From: UBA4416 sp038327195
GTDB lineage: Bacteria; Bacteroidota; Bacteroidia; B-17B0; Aurantibacillaceae
Length of the DNA stretch: 64,000 bases
Reading direction: 5' to 3'
Assembly (NCBI GenBank): GCA_038327195.1
Contig: JBBQKU010000004.1
Coordinates: forward strand, 118,666-182,665
Shown piece by piece: positions 1 through 8,431 of the stretch. The notes under the pieces are model-generated. The model was not told the DNA's origin. It ran no database searches and worked only from the letters and a program-made list of their open reading frames with translations. The position numbers were made by a program, and so were the translations under genes. Each line of letters starts with the position of its first letter. The stretch's first letter is position 1.

Positions 1-168
1 GCAAATCCCTTTAAATTATAGTGTTTAGCAGTTTGTTATGAATAAACTATTCTAAAAAATATGATTTTTAGCATTTACAACATATGTTTTTCAAAGTACT
101 TTTATGAAATATTTTGAAGTATTATTTATTTCAAAAATTGGTTAATAATTACTATTGAATAATGATTT

Positions 169-762
169 ATGTTTATTGATTCAGATATATTAGTTACATG
201 GGGAGCTGTAGCAAAGAAATTCAAAAAAGGGGAATTTGTTATTCATGAAGGAGATCATGCTCGCTTTTATTTTCAAATTTTAGAAGGTACTATTAAAATG
301 TTTAATACAAATTTAGAAGGTAGAGAATTTACTCAGTCTGAATTTAAAGCTGGAAATAGTTTTGGAGAGCCCCCTTTATTTATAGATGAAGAATATCCTT
401 CATCTGCCGTTGCATGTGAGGATTCGATTATACTAAAATTAACAAAAGAAAAATTTATTGAAGTGCTAGATGAATATCCATTATTTCAAAAGAAATTAAT
501 CACTCTTTTTGCAAAAAGAATCTATAGTAAATCTACTACGTTAAGAGAAATAATAAATAATAATCCTGACACAAAGATCCTAGCATTTTTAGATGCTTAT
601 AAAAAGAAAATTCAAAAAGAATCAGAAAAAATTGAAATTCCATATACTCGCCAAGATATTGCAAATTATACAGGACTAAGGGTTGAAACTGTAATAAGAA
701 CTTTAGCAAAAATGAAAGTAAAAAAAGTAGTACAAATTGAAAATAGAAAATTGATTTATTAA
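169..762 (+). CDS. Crp/Fnr family transcription regulator
   Basis: A 197-residue regulator with an N-terminal cyclic-nucleotide-binding-type beta barrel (about residues 15-110) and a C-terminal winged helix (about 159-197). The recognition helix reads VETVIR (172-177). In CRP and FNR the Glu and Arg of this helix contact TGA half-sites, and both are kept (E173, R177). There is only one cysteine (C83), so a FNR-type 4Fe-4S sensor is unlikely; a DNR-like haem or other NO sensor is possible, which is inference. TGA-N6-TCA boxes upstream of several operons in this window are plausible targets. The next gene starts 2 bases after the stop, so the two are probably co-transcribed. A TTTTGAA/TTCAAAA inverted repeat (112-118/130-136) lies upstream and might be an autoregulatory site. 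Confidence 0.9.
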   Translation: MFIDSDILVTWGAVAKKFKKGEFVIHEGDHARFYFQILEGTIKMFNTNLEGREFTQSEFKAGNSFGEPPLFIDEEYPSSAVACEDSIILKLTKEKFIEVLDEYPLFQKKLITLFAKRIYSKSTTLREIINNNPDTKILAFLDAYKKKIQKESEKIEIPYTRQDIANYTGLRVETVIRTLAKMKVKKVVQIENRKLIY

Positions 763-764
763 TT

Positions 765-1985
765 ATGGAATTGAATATTAAGTACTGGATAAGGTTTTCA
801 CTTTATAATTTATTGATTGTTGCATTACTAGGAGTCTTGATGAGATACAAAATTGGTTTCGATTTTCCGTTTTTTAGTCAAAAAAATGCTCAGCATGCCC
901 ATTCTCATTTTGCCTTTGCTGGTTGGATAACACATACTTTGTATGCTTTATTAATAAATTTTATCCAACAAAAATTATCTTCTGAGTATTTAAAACAATA
1001 CAAGATGCTATTAATAGCTAATTTATTTTGTTCATATGGAATGTTGGTTTCGTTTTTCATTCAAGGGTATGGCGTTATATCAATCATTTTATCTACGCTA
1101 ACAATAGTTATTGCCTGTATCTTTGCATTTTATTATTTTAAAGATTTAAAAAAAATTGACAATGAAAATTCAACAAAATCCTGGTTTAAAGCGGCCCTTT
1201 GGTTTAATATAATTTCGTCGTTAGGAACATTTTATTTGGCGTATATAATGATTTCAAAAGATTTTAATGAGCATTTATATTTAGCCGCAGTATACTTTTA
1301 TTTACACTTCCAGTACAATGGCTTTTTTATATTTTCTTGCATGGGTTTATTCACAAATAATATAAAGAAATTATTGCCAGATTATAAACATGACAGATTA
1401 CTATTCAAACTATTCTTTTGGTCTTGTATACCAGCTTATTTTTTATCAACATTATGGGCTAATATTCCTATTTGGCTTTATGTAATTGTTGTAATTGCAG
1501 CTATTGTCCAAATCATAGCATGGTTTAAATTTTTAAATAATGTAAAAAAAGCATCAAGTCTTTCTGCAAATTTTCAAAAATTTTCAAAATACTTATTTCT
1601 ATTTGTTACAATAGCTTTTACTATAAAATTAATTTTACAACTTGGCTCAACTATCCCAGTATTAGCAAAATTAGCCTTTGGATTTCGCCCGGTAGTAATT
1701 GCATATTTACATTTAGTATTGTTAGCAGTAATTTCAGTATTCGTACTTGCTTACTTGTATACATTTAATTTTATTAAAGTGAATAAAACTACGCTTATCG
1801 CATTTAGTGTTTTTATTATAGGAATATTTTTTAACGAATTAGTTTTAGCCGTTCAAGGCTTCGCTTCATTTAGTTATATCTCAATAAAATATGTTAATGA
1901 AACATTATTCGGAATTTCATTACTACTATTGACTGGTACTGTTATGATAGTAATTTCCCAAAGAAAGAAAGTGAAAGAATCATAG
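765..1985 (+). CDS. Polytopic membrane protein, haem-copper-oxidase-like
   Basis: A 406-residue protein with about ten to twelve hydrophobic segments and no soluble domain. The first helices carry a histidine cluster HAHSHFAFAGW (residues 44-54; H44, H46, H48, then H57), and further histidines sit in later helices (YLHFQYNG, YLHLVL). This pattern recalls haem-ligand helices of haem-copper oxidase subunit I and of NnrS-like proteins, but I cannot place it in a named family with certainty. Its position directly behind a Crp/Fnr gene, in a region of NO and N2O reduction genes, suggests a role in NO metabolism or haem handling. Function is inferred from context only. A second protein with a similar His-x-His motif lies at 23587-24879. 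Confidence 0.75.
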   Translation: MELNIKYWIRFSLYNLLIVALLGVLMRYKIGFDFPFFSQKNAQHAHSHFAFAGWITHTLYALLINFIQQKLSSEYLKQYKMLLIANLFCSYGMLVSFFIQGYGVISIILSTLTIVIACIFAFYYFKDLKKIDNENSTKSWFKAALWFNIISSLGTFYLAYIMISKDFNEHLYLAAVYFYLHFQYNGFFIFSCMGLFTNNIKKLLPDYKHDRLLFKLFFWSCIPAYFLSTLWANIPIWLYVIVVIAAIVQIIAWFKFLNNVKKASSLSANFQKFSKYLFLFVTIAFTIKLILQLGSTIPVLAKLAFGFRPVVIAYLHLVLLAVISVFVLAYLYTFNFIKVNKTTLIAFSVFIIGIFFNELVLAVQGFASFSYISIKYVNETLFGISLLLLTGTVMIVISQRKKVKES

Positions 1986-2007
1986 TTTTTTTGACAGGGA
2001 ATAAATA

Positions 2008-4008
2008 TTAAAATATAAAATTTAAATTGATACTGAAGTTTCTTCCAAATCTAGGAATGTTACCAATATCAAGATGTTCCCGATAGGTATAATCAAATAT
2101 ATTTTCGCATGCTAATGAAATCTGCAATACCGTTGATTTAATTCTAATATTTCTTGAAGCTCTAATATTAAACAAATTAAAAGATGGAGTTACTTTATCA
2201 CCATAATCAATATTGATTCTATTTTGAGTTATAGCATAGTCATGTTCAACTTGGAATTGATATAGTTTATATTTATAACGTAATGCGTGTTGTAATTTAA
2301 ATGGAGGAACAAGAGGTAATGGCATGCCTGTATTTGTTTCTGCATAAACATATTTCACACTACCGATATAAGAAAAACGACTTGTTATTTCGGCTTTAAG
2401 ATTTGCTTCAAATCCTTGGCTAGTAGCGTAATCAATATTTTTATATGTTTTTAAACCATAAGCACCTATTGTCATTTGACTAAAACCGACTAACTGATAG
2501 CTATATATATAATCTTTAATATGATGATAGAACAAATTAAACGAGTATTCGATTTTTTTAAATTGCTGTTTAAAAAGCAATTCCATTTGATAAGATTGTT
2601 CAGGTTTTAATTCCAAATTTCCTATATAATCAAATTGATCTTGTCTATTAAATAAATAATAACCATACCTTTCATTACTTGTTGGTATTCTTTCACCATA
2701 TCCTAAACTTAATTGCATTAAAGTAGATTCTTTTAATCGTTTAGAATATGCAAGATTTAAATTTTTCAAAAAATCTGTTTTAATTTCAGTTATATCTGTA
2801 TTGTACACTTTCCATTGCTTTGATCCAATACCATAAGAAGCATATTGATTAAAATAGTCTAATCTTCCATTAATAATTATTTCTTGCTTTGCCTTAAAAT
2901 TAAATACTTTATTTAATGCTACACCAAAATCATACATATTATTTTCTGGTAAAGTTTGCATGTACATAATTGGCTCATTATTTGGATACATAGTCATATC
3001 AGCTCTTAAATATACTTGATGATAATCTAGTCGAAGTTTAAGATTGTTCTTTCCAAACAATTCATTATAAATACCAAAGGTTTTACTCCAGCCTGGCATA
3101 TCCATATGCATTGGTGAGTTACTTCTATGAGTATCATCCATTTGATGAACAATGTCGTTATAATAAATTTTAAAATTATTATTAATCAAAAACCCTTTTC
3201 TGAAATCAATCCGATGCGTCAAAGAATAAATTTGTGCTTTTGCCATACCAACATCCATTAATAGTGCTGGATAGCCAATATTCTTTCCCCAATCGCCAAT
3301 ATAATCTAATTTCAAGATTTGTGATTGTGATATTTTAAAAGAAACAGCAGCTGAAGTATTTACTTTTTGATAACTTGAATTTGAAATAACAACATTAGAA
3401 CCACTGCGGTAATTGTCTGCTTTTCTAAAAGTTCCACTTATTCGATAAGCAATTTTTTTTAATGATTGTTGAAGAATAATTGATGAATTATAACCGTTGT
3501 TTATTGTTAGGTAAGTTTGGGCTAATTGACCATTAATTTTCGAATGACAATTAAATGTAGGTTCTTTTAATTTCATACTGATTTGTCCGCCAATCGTGCT
3601 TCCTTCAATTGCTCCTGCAGCTCCATGAGAAACTTGTATTGCTTGCAAATTTGTCGGCTCAATATATATTGAAACCGGATCCATTTTATCAGTACAAGCG
3701 CCGTATATGCGCATGCCATCAATGGTTAAATTAGATTGGCCTGAACCATAGCTCCTCAAGGTTGGTTCCAATCCATAGGCACCCCTTTTTATTAAATTAA
3801 CACCTTGCATTCGAGAAAGAATATCTTCGATGCTAGATAATTTATTATTTTTATAAAAATTGAATGATTGATTTTTATTTTCAGATTCATCATTTATACA
3901 AACTTCACCCAACGTAACAGTTTTAGTAACAGAATCCTTGGAACTATTTTGACTCCAAAGATTCTGTTGTAAAAAAATAATTATTAATATAATTTTTAGT
4001 TTAAACAC
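2008..4008 (-). CDS. TonB-dependent outer-membrane receptor, OprC/NosA copper type
   Basis: A 666-residue TonB-dependent receptor: signal peptide (1-20), plug domain (about 50-150) and 22-strand barrel ending in aromatic Phe. The plug segment GACTDKMDP (103-111) resembles the corresponding segment of OprC/NosA. OprC binds copper through C143, M147, H323 and M325 (from memory of the published structure). Here C105 and M109 have the same C-x3-M spacing, and H288-Q-M290 gives the H-x-M pair at nearly the same distance. Copper import is therefore a well-supported inference. The gene overlaps the upstream lipoprotein gene by one base and is last in an operon of three headed by an FNR-type box. In Pseudomonas NosA is linked to nitrous oxide reductase, whose operon is also in this window. 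Confidence 0.88.
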   Translation of the reverse strand: MFKLKIILIIIFLQQNLWSQNSSKDSVTKTVTLGEVCINDESENKNQSFNFYKNNKLSSIEDILSRMQGVNLIKRGAYGLEPTLRSYGSGQSNLTIDGMRIYGACTDKMDPVSIYIEPTNLQAIQVSHGAAGAIEGSTIGGQISMKLKEPTFNCHSKINGQLAQTYLTINNGYNSSIILQQSLKKIAYRISGTFRKADNYRSGSNVVISNSSYQKVNTSAAVSFKISQSQILKLDYIGDWGKNIGYPALLMDVGMAKAQIYSLTHRIDFRKGFLINNNFKIYYNDIVHQMDDTHRSNSPMHMDMPGWSKTFGIYNELFGKNNLKLRLDYHQVYLRADMTMYPNNEPIMYMQTLPENNMYDFGVALNKVFNFKAKQEIIINGRLDYFNQYASYGIGSKQWKVYNTDITEIKTDFLKNLNLAYSKRLKESTLMQLSLGYGERIPTSNERYGYYLFNRQDQFDYIGNLELKPEQSYQMELLFKQQFKKIEYSFNLFYHHIKDYIYSYQLVGFSQMTIGAYGLKTYKNIDYATSQGFEANLKAEITSRFSYIGSVKYVYAETNTGMPLPLVPPFKLQHALRYKYKLYQFQVEHDYAITQNRINIDYGDKVTPSFNLFNIRASRNIRIKSTVLQISLACENIFDYTYREHLDIGNIPRFGRNFSINLNFIF

Positions 4009-4844
4009 TATTGTAATGTTGTTTCAAAATATTGGTCACTACTAATTAATGTACCACTTTTATATAACTTAATATTTATACGCCATAAGCCCGTCATTGT
4101 GAAGTTAACTTTGCCAACGTAATGACCATTTGCAGTAAGTATTGGATTAATGTTATTTGGCGAACCATGTCCCATGCTAGGCATTTCAGGAATAATTTCA
4201 ACTGAATAGTCATTTACATCTGGGTAACTCATCGTGCTGAACTTTTTATGGAGTGTAATTTCAAAATCATTTATTCCAACTTGCGGTTTTTTTAAATTAA
4301 CTAATGAAATATAAACAGACTTACTGCTATCTAGCACTAACACTGTGCTCTTGAATCTGCTTGGTGTAGACGCATTTACATTAACTCCAATTGTTCCCGT
4401 TCCGGTTAATCCATTTTTATGATTATGAAACATTAAGTTTAATGACCATTGAGAGCTTGTGCCAGTCATAGAAAAAATAACTGCTGTTTTAAAATAACCA
4501 TTAGTTGTTACTGTATCTTCTGTGTTTTCAACCGGACAACTATGTAACATTGAGCCCATATTCATTAATGGCATAATGTCGAAATGACCATTTGATAATT
4601 TGGTTCCGTCAATAGAATCAAATAGAGTAACATAGATTTCATTATAACCAGTTTCAAAGGGCTTAACTGAATATATGATTGCTTTAGCTTTCGCACCAAT
4701 GATATATGTTTCCCCTATTTGTATGAGGTTTTCAGTGGGTGTTGGTGTATTACTCGTTTCTTCTGGAGAAACTTCTTTTTTCTTACATGAAAATAATAAT
4801 AGTGCTAAACTAGTTGCGAGAATTGTTTTTAAAATAGAGTTCAT
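4008..4844 (-). CDS. Lipoprotein with two YtkA/FixH-like domains
   Basis: A 278-residue lipoprotein with a lipobox ending at C20 (LLFSC). Two similar beta-sandwich halves follow (about 45-140 and 165-265). Each has a Met/His-rich segment (PLMNMGSMLHSC and PEMPSMGHGS) followed by a YFKTAVIFSMTG-type strand, as in YtkA-like/FixH domains. The Met and His residues could bind copper, which fits its place between a small Cys-rich protein and a copper-type TonB receptor. It is probably a periplasm-facing partner of the receptor. The family assignment is by motif recognition; copper binding is inferred. Confidence 0.75.
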   Translation of the reverse strand: MNSILKTILATSLALLLFSCKKKEVSPEETSNTPTPTENLIQIGETYIIGAKAKAIIYSVKPFETGYNEIYVTLFDSIDGTKLSNGHFDIMPLMNMGSMLHSCPVENTEDTVTTNGYFKTAVIFSMTGTSSQWSLNLMFHNHKNGLTGTGTIGVNVNASTPSRFKSTVLVLDSSKSVYISLVNLKKPQVGINDFEITLHKKFSTMSYPDVNDYSVEIIPEMPSMGHGSPNNINPILTANGHYVGKVNFTMTGLWRINIKLYKSGTLISSDQYFETTLQ

Positions 4845-4978
4845 GATTTTTTTGTTTTTAATATTGATTTATCAATTAGATTAAATAATTTATTATTTAT
4901 AGCAACAAGTAGTCAATAGAAATTAATCCATTCACAAATAATAACTAACTATAATAAACTTAACGGCTAAATATGACC

Positions 4979-5347
4979 TTAACAGGTTGGTGGATGAAAT
5001 ATTGAAGCTGGCAGAAAGCTTGTTTCAGAATCTAAATAATGCCAATTAGGGCTTATAGAATCAATAGTTGAAAATACAAAACTCTCAATATTTAAAGATT
5101 GACATATCTGACTTTCATTAACTTCCTTAATATCAGTTTTTGAAGAATTTTCTTTTTTATCCTGTTCTTGGAGTTGTTTTTTTAAATGGCACTTACCATT
5201 ACACTTCATTTTAGGTTTATTTTTATTTTCACAAAATTTTAAAGTAATAGATTCTTTATTAATAATATAGTTTGAAAATAAAATCATTTTACTAAGCGAC
5301 TGAGAGAGTATCGCAATAAATAGTAATATGGATAAAACTTTGTTCAA
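4979..5347 (-). CDS. Small membrane-anchored Cys-rich protein
   Basis: About 122 residues if started at the TTG at 5347, just before NKVLSILLF. This start gives a normal N-terminal hydrophobic helix and leaves room for the promoter at 5362-5369. A longer frame from 5380 would overlap the promoter. After the helix comes a cysteine motif, CENKNKPKMKCNGKCHLKK, then a charged Lys/Glu stretch and a C-terminal HPPTC. I recall similar small proteins beside TonB receptors in other Bacteroidota, always of unknown function. The Cys, Met and His residues suggest metal handling. It is the first gene of the copper-receptor operon. Confidence 0.65.
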   Translation of the reverse strand: MNKVLSILLFIAILSQSLSKMILFSNYIINKESITLKFCENKNKPKMKCNGKCHLKKQLQEQDKKENSSKTDIKEVNESQICQSLNIESFVFSTIDSISPNWHYLDSETSFLPASIFHPPTC

Positions 5348-5361
5348 AATATTTATTTGCA

Positions 5362-5369
5362 CAAAAATA
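5362..5369 (-). promoter_or_regulatory. -7 promoter element of copper-receptor operon
   Basis: On the minus strand this reads TATTTTTG, an exact match to the Bacteroidota -7 consensus TAnnTTTG. It would place the transcript start near 5357, about ten bases before the proposed TTG start at 5347. Confidence 0.6.
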
Positions 5370-5391
5370 CAACTCGCCAAAATAAAATATA

Positions 5392-5405
5392 TTGATTAAA
5401 ATCAT
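5392..5405. promoter_or_regulatory. FNR/CRP-type operator of copper-receptor operon
   Basis: TTGATTAAAATCAT, a TGA-N6-TCA inverted repeat with one half matching the FNR consensus exactly. Its centre (5398.5) lies 36.5 bp from the last base of the -7 element, so about 41 bp before the predicted transcript start. That is the spacing of FNR class II activation. Confidence 0.65.
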
Positions 5406-5441
5406 AAACATGAATTAAATAAACAAATATTTGTCATGTTT

Positions 5442-6158
5442 TCAATTCCTATATTCAATTTTTATATTAGAATTTTTAGATTCAAAATTGTTAATTTTAT
5501 TTGCAGAATTATTAATTTTTCCGAGTGTTTCTGTATCATTTCTAAAATTTTGCAAATAATATGTGCCAGTATAATCAAATTGATTTAAAACATCTAACAT
5601 TTCTTGCAAATCGGAATTATTTAGTAGTTCTGAATGAATAGTGGTTCTAACTTCAAATTTGAATCGAATTTCCACAAGGAATTTTAAAGTCTCAATGAAA
5701 TCAATATATAATTTAGATTTAGTTATGCTAAAGTATTTATTTTTTGGAGCTTTAAAATCGAGTGCTATGTAATCTATTAAATTTTCTTCTATTAACAATT
5801 TAATCATTTTAGGATTAGTTCCATTAGTATCCACTTTAACCAAAAATCCAAGTTTTTTAATTTCTTTTAATAATGTGATACAGCTTTTATGCAATGTACA
5901 TTCTCCTCCACTCAAAACAACTCCATCCAATAAATTTTTTCTTTTACTCAAAAAAATTAATGCGTCTTGAAATGATAATTTTCCCTTTCCTAAAACAATA
6001 TCTGGATTGTAACAATAGACACATCTCATATTACAGCCTGCAAACCAAAGTATGCAGGCTGTCTTATTAGGATAATCTAATAATGTAAAAGGTGTTATGC
6101 TGTAAATAGGTTTAGCAGCAATTTCCTTCTGTGAAATGTATTCGTTGTTTGTGTTCAC
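5442..6158 (-). CDS. nrdG: Anaerobic ribonucleotide reductase activating protein
   Basis: A radical SAM enzyme of about 240 residues that installs the glycyl radical on class III ribonucleotide reductase. The CxxxCxxC motif is CNMRCVYC (46-53 when counted from the longest start), followed by a GGEC-type strand (SGGECTLHK) as usual. The start is uncertain: no ATG precedes the family-typical KPIYSITPFTLLDYP, so a GTG at 6158 or TTG at 6170 must be used, or an unusual start nearer 6114. All overlap the preceding glycyl-radical peptide gene, which implies translational coupling. It is last in the rrf2-nrdD-peptide-nrdG operon. Confidence 0.92.
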   Translation of the reverse strand: MNTNNEYISQKEIAAKPIYSITPFTLLDYPNKTACILWFAGCNMRCVYCYNPDIVLGKGKLSFQDALIFLSKRKNLLDGVVLSGGECTLHKSCITLLKEIKKLGFLVKVDTNGTNPKMIKLLIEENLIDYIALDFKAPKNKYFSITKSKLYIDFIETLKFLVEIRFKFEVRTTIHSELLNNSDLQEMLDVLNQFDYTGTYYLQNFRNDTETLGKINNSANKINNFESKNSNIKIEYRN

Positions 6159-6294
6159 CTTTTTTTCCAATATTAAAACTTTCTACTGGTCTGTGATAAC
6201 CCATAACTCGGGTATACACAAGACATTTTGTTCTTTGCAAATCATTTTTTTGCAAGAGTTGCTCACTGTTAGTTACGATCATTGTTGTTGTCAT
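6112..6294 (-). CDS. Detached glycyl-radical C-terminal domain of NrdD
   Basis: A 60-residue reading frame between nrdD and nrdG. It holds the part that normally ends class III NrdD: CLVYTRVMGYHRPVESFN (24-41), in which RVMGY carries the radical glycine (G32). The main NrdD frame stops before this motif, so the radical domain would be a separate polypeptide. Two in-frame ATGs (6294 and 6282) lie within the 26-base overlap with nrdD. A stop codon lies just upstream of the first ATG in this frame, so a frameshift joining the two would have to fall in a short stretch that has no homopolymer. That argues against a simple sequencing error. Alternatives are +1 frameshifting or re-initiation. Compare YfiD/GrcA, a spare glycyl-radical domain for pyruvate formate-lyase. 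Confidence 0.8.
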   Translation of the reverse strand: MTTTMIVTNSEQLLQKNDLQRTKCLVYTRVMGYHRPVESFNIGKKGEHKQRIHFTEGNCC

Positions 6295-8398
6295 AGGTTA
6301 ATTTATTAAGGGTTAATTTTTCAAGCAAAATCTCATCGCATTTAGGACAATATTCATGTTCTCCAGATAAATATCCATGCGTAGGACAAACACTAAATAC
6401 AGGAGTTATGGTAATATATGGTAAACTGAAGTTAGAAATAACTTTTTTTACTAAATTTCTACACGCTTCTGCATTACTGATTCTTTCACGCATATATAAA
6501 TGTAAAACTGTTCCTCCTGTATATTTACATTGTAGTTCGTTTTGTAATAAAAGTGCTTCAAACGGATCGTCTGTGTGGTTTACGGGTGTTTGAGAACTAT
6601 TAGTATAATAAATATTTTCGTCGGTTCCAGCTTGAATAATATCTGGAAATCTTTTTATATCTTCTTTAGCAAAACGATAAGTTGTCCCTTCGGCTGGTGT
6701 TGCCTCTAAATTATATAAATTACCAGTTGACTCCTGAAATATTTGCATTTTTTTTCTAATAAAATCAAGTATCTCTGCGGCAAATTCAATTCCGGTTTCA
6801 CTAGTAATATTATCATCATTATTAGTAAAATTAAGGATCATTTCATTCATGCCATTTACTCCAATAGTAGAAAAATGGTTTCTGAAATGTGTTAAATATC
6901 TTTTTGTATAAGGATATAAACCCCTATCAAACATATCTTGTATAAATACTCTTTTCTTTTCTAAGGTTGATTTTGCAACTTCAGTTAAAAAATCAAGGCG
7001 TTGATATAAAGCAGATTTATTACCTTTATATAAATAACCCAATCGAGCCATATTTATTGTAACTACGCCAATACTTCCGGTCATTTCTGCGCTGCCAAAT
7101 AAACCATTTCCTCTTTTTAAAAGTTCTCTTAAATCAAGTTGTAAACGACAGCACATACTTCTAACGGCATTGGGCTTATACGCATTTACATTCTCAATTT
7201 TATTACCTAAGTCGTCTAATGTATATTGACTACCAATAAAATTTTGGAAATAAGATGAGCCGATTTTTGCAGTATTTTCAAATAATAAATCAGTATTTTC
7301 TCCATACCAATCAAAATCTTCAGTAATATTAACTGTTGGTATAGGAAATGTGAATGGTTGGCCTTGAGCATCTCCCTCAGTCATAACTGTATAATACGCC
7401 TTATTAATCATATTCATTTCTTTTTGAAAATGTTCATAGCGTAAATCAATTAAATTATTAACGCCTCTTTCGTTAGCGAGAATTAATAATGAATTGTCAG
7501 AAACAGTTTTAAAAAGATGATGATCATTTTTAGTAGGAATTTGTTCTTTTAAATCTGAAGGCACAACCCAATCTAATGTAATATTTGTAAAAGGTGATTG
7601 TCCCCAACGAGCAGGAACATTTAAATTATAAACAAAACTTCTTACAGCTTTAAGAACTTCTTCATAAGATAATTTATCTTTAAAAACGTAAGGCGCTAAA
7701 TAGGTATCAAATGAACTAAAAGCTTGAGCTCCTGCCCACTCGCTTTGTAATATTCCCAAAAAATTTGCCATTTGGCCTAAGGCTTCTCTGAAATGAGAAG
7801 GTGCTTTACTTTCAACTCTGCCGCGTATACCGTTAAATCCATCATTTAATAATACTCTTAAACTCCATCCAGCACAATAACCAGTTAAGCAATCCAAATC
7901 ATGTATATGAATATCTCCATTTCTGTGTGTAGCACCTTCTTCAGGAGAATAAACTTTATCTAACCAATAATTAGCAATTATTTTTCCTGCAACATTATTT
8001 ACTAAACCAGCGTTAGAATAAGATGTATTGGCGTTAGCATTAATTCTCCAATCCGTTTGACCAATATATTCTTCAATTGTTTGCGTTGTATTTACATATG
8101 TAGTATTACTATCAATATCTTTAGTTACCTCCCTTTGCAATTTACGAGTATGTCTATATAACATAAATGAACGCATAACATCAAAATATTTCTTTTGAAA
8201 TAATTTTTTCTCAATAATATCTTGAATTTCCTCAACACTCCAAGTGTCTTTTTCATTTAAACTTAATACAACGTCATCAAATACAGTTTCCTCAAATTGC
8301 TGATTAGTACTTTGAAATCCTTTTAATATCGCATCTTTGATTTTAAATAAATCTAATGGTCGATATTCACCACTTCTTTTAATTACATACTTTTCCAT
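6269..8398 (-). CDS. nrdD: Anaerobic (class III) ribonucleoside-triphosphate reductase, main part
   Basis: A 709-residue catalytic chain that reduces ribonucleotides to deoxyribonucleotides without oxygen. It starts with an ATP-cone (about 1-90; VIKRSGEYRPLDLFKI), then the ten-stranded barrel with conserved Cys at C170/C175 and C416/C417. It ends with the zinc-site cysteines CPTHGY...CPKC (671-687) and a short tail. The glycyl-radical loop that should follow the zinc site is missing from this chain and lies in the overlapping 60-residue frame downstream. Thirty-four bases separate it from rrf2 upstream, so it is probably in the same transcript. It would allow DNA synthesis during anaerobic denitrification. 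Confidence 0.95.
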   Translation of the reverse strand: MEKYVIKRSGEYRPLDLFKIKDAILKGFQSTNQQFEETVFDDVVLSLNEKDTWSVEEIQDIIEKKLFQKKYFDVMRSFMLYRHTRKLQREVTKDIDSNTTYVNTTQTIEEYIGQTDWRINANANTSYSNAGLVNNVAGKIIANYWLDKVYSPEEGATHRNGDIHIHDLDCLTGYCAGWSLRVLLNDGFNGIRGRVESKAPSHFREALGQMANFLGILQSEWAGAQAFSSFDTYLAPYVFKDKLSYEEVLKAVRSFVYNLNVPARWGQSPFTNITLDWVVPSDLKEQIPTKNDHHLFKTVSDNSLLILANERGVNNLIDLRYEHFQKEMNMINKAYYTVMTEGDAQGQPFTFPIPTVNITEDFDWYGENTDLLFENTAKIGSSYFQNFIGSQYTLDDLGNKIENVNAYKPNAVRSMCCRLQLDLRELLKRGNGLFGSAEMTGSIGVVTINMARLGYLYKGNKSALYQRLDFLTEVAKSTLEKKRVFIQDMFDRGLYPYTKRYLTHFRNHFSTIGVNGMNEMILNFTNNDDNITSETGIEFAAEILDFIRKKMQIFQESTGNLYNLEATPAEGTTYRFAKEDIKRFPDIIQAGTDENIYYTNSSQTPVNHTDDPFEALLLQNELQCKYTGGTVLHLYMRERISNAEACRNLVKKVISNFSLPYITITPVFSVCPTHGYLSGEHEYCPKCDEILLEKLTLNKLTYDNNNDRN

Positions 8399-8431
8399 TT
8401 CTTGTTTTTTTTATTAATAAATATTTTAGCA

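Noticed and set aside
4864..4875. Palindrome TTGATTTATCAA as an FNR-type box before the lipoprotein gene
   Set aside because: The half-sites are only four bases apart (TGA-N4-TCA), not six, and no -7 element stands at the regulon spacing.
5348..5380. Longer start (TTG at 5380) for the small Cys-rich protein
   Set aside because: It would place the -7 promoter element inside the gene and add residues before a normal membrane-anchor start.
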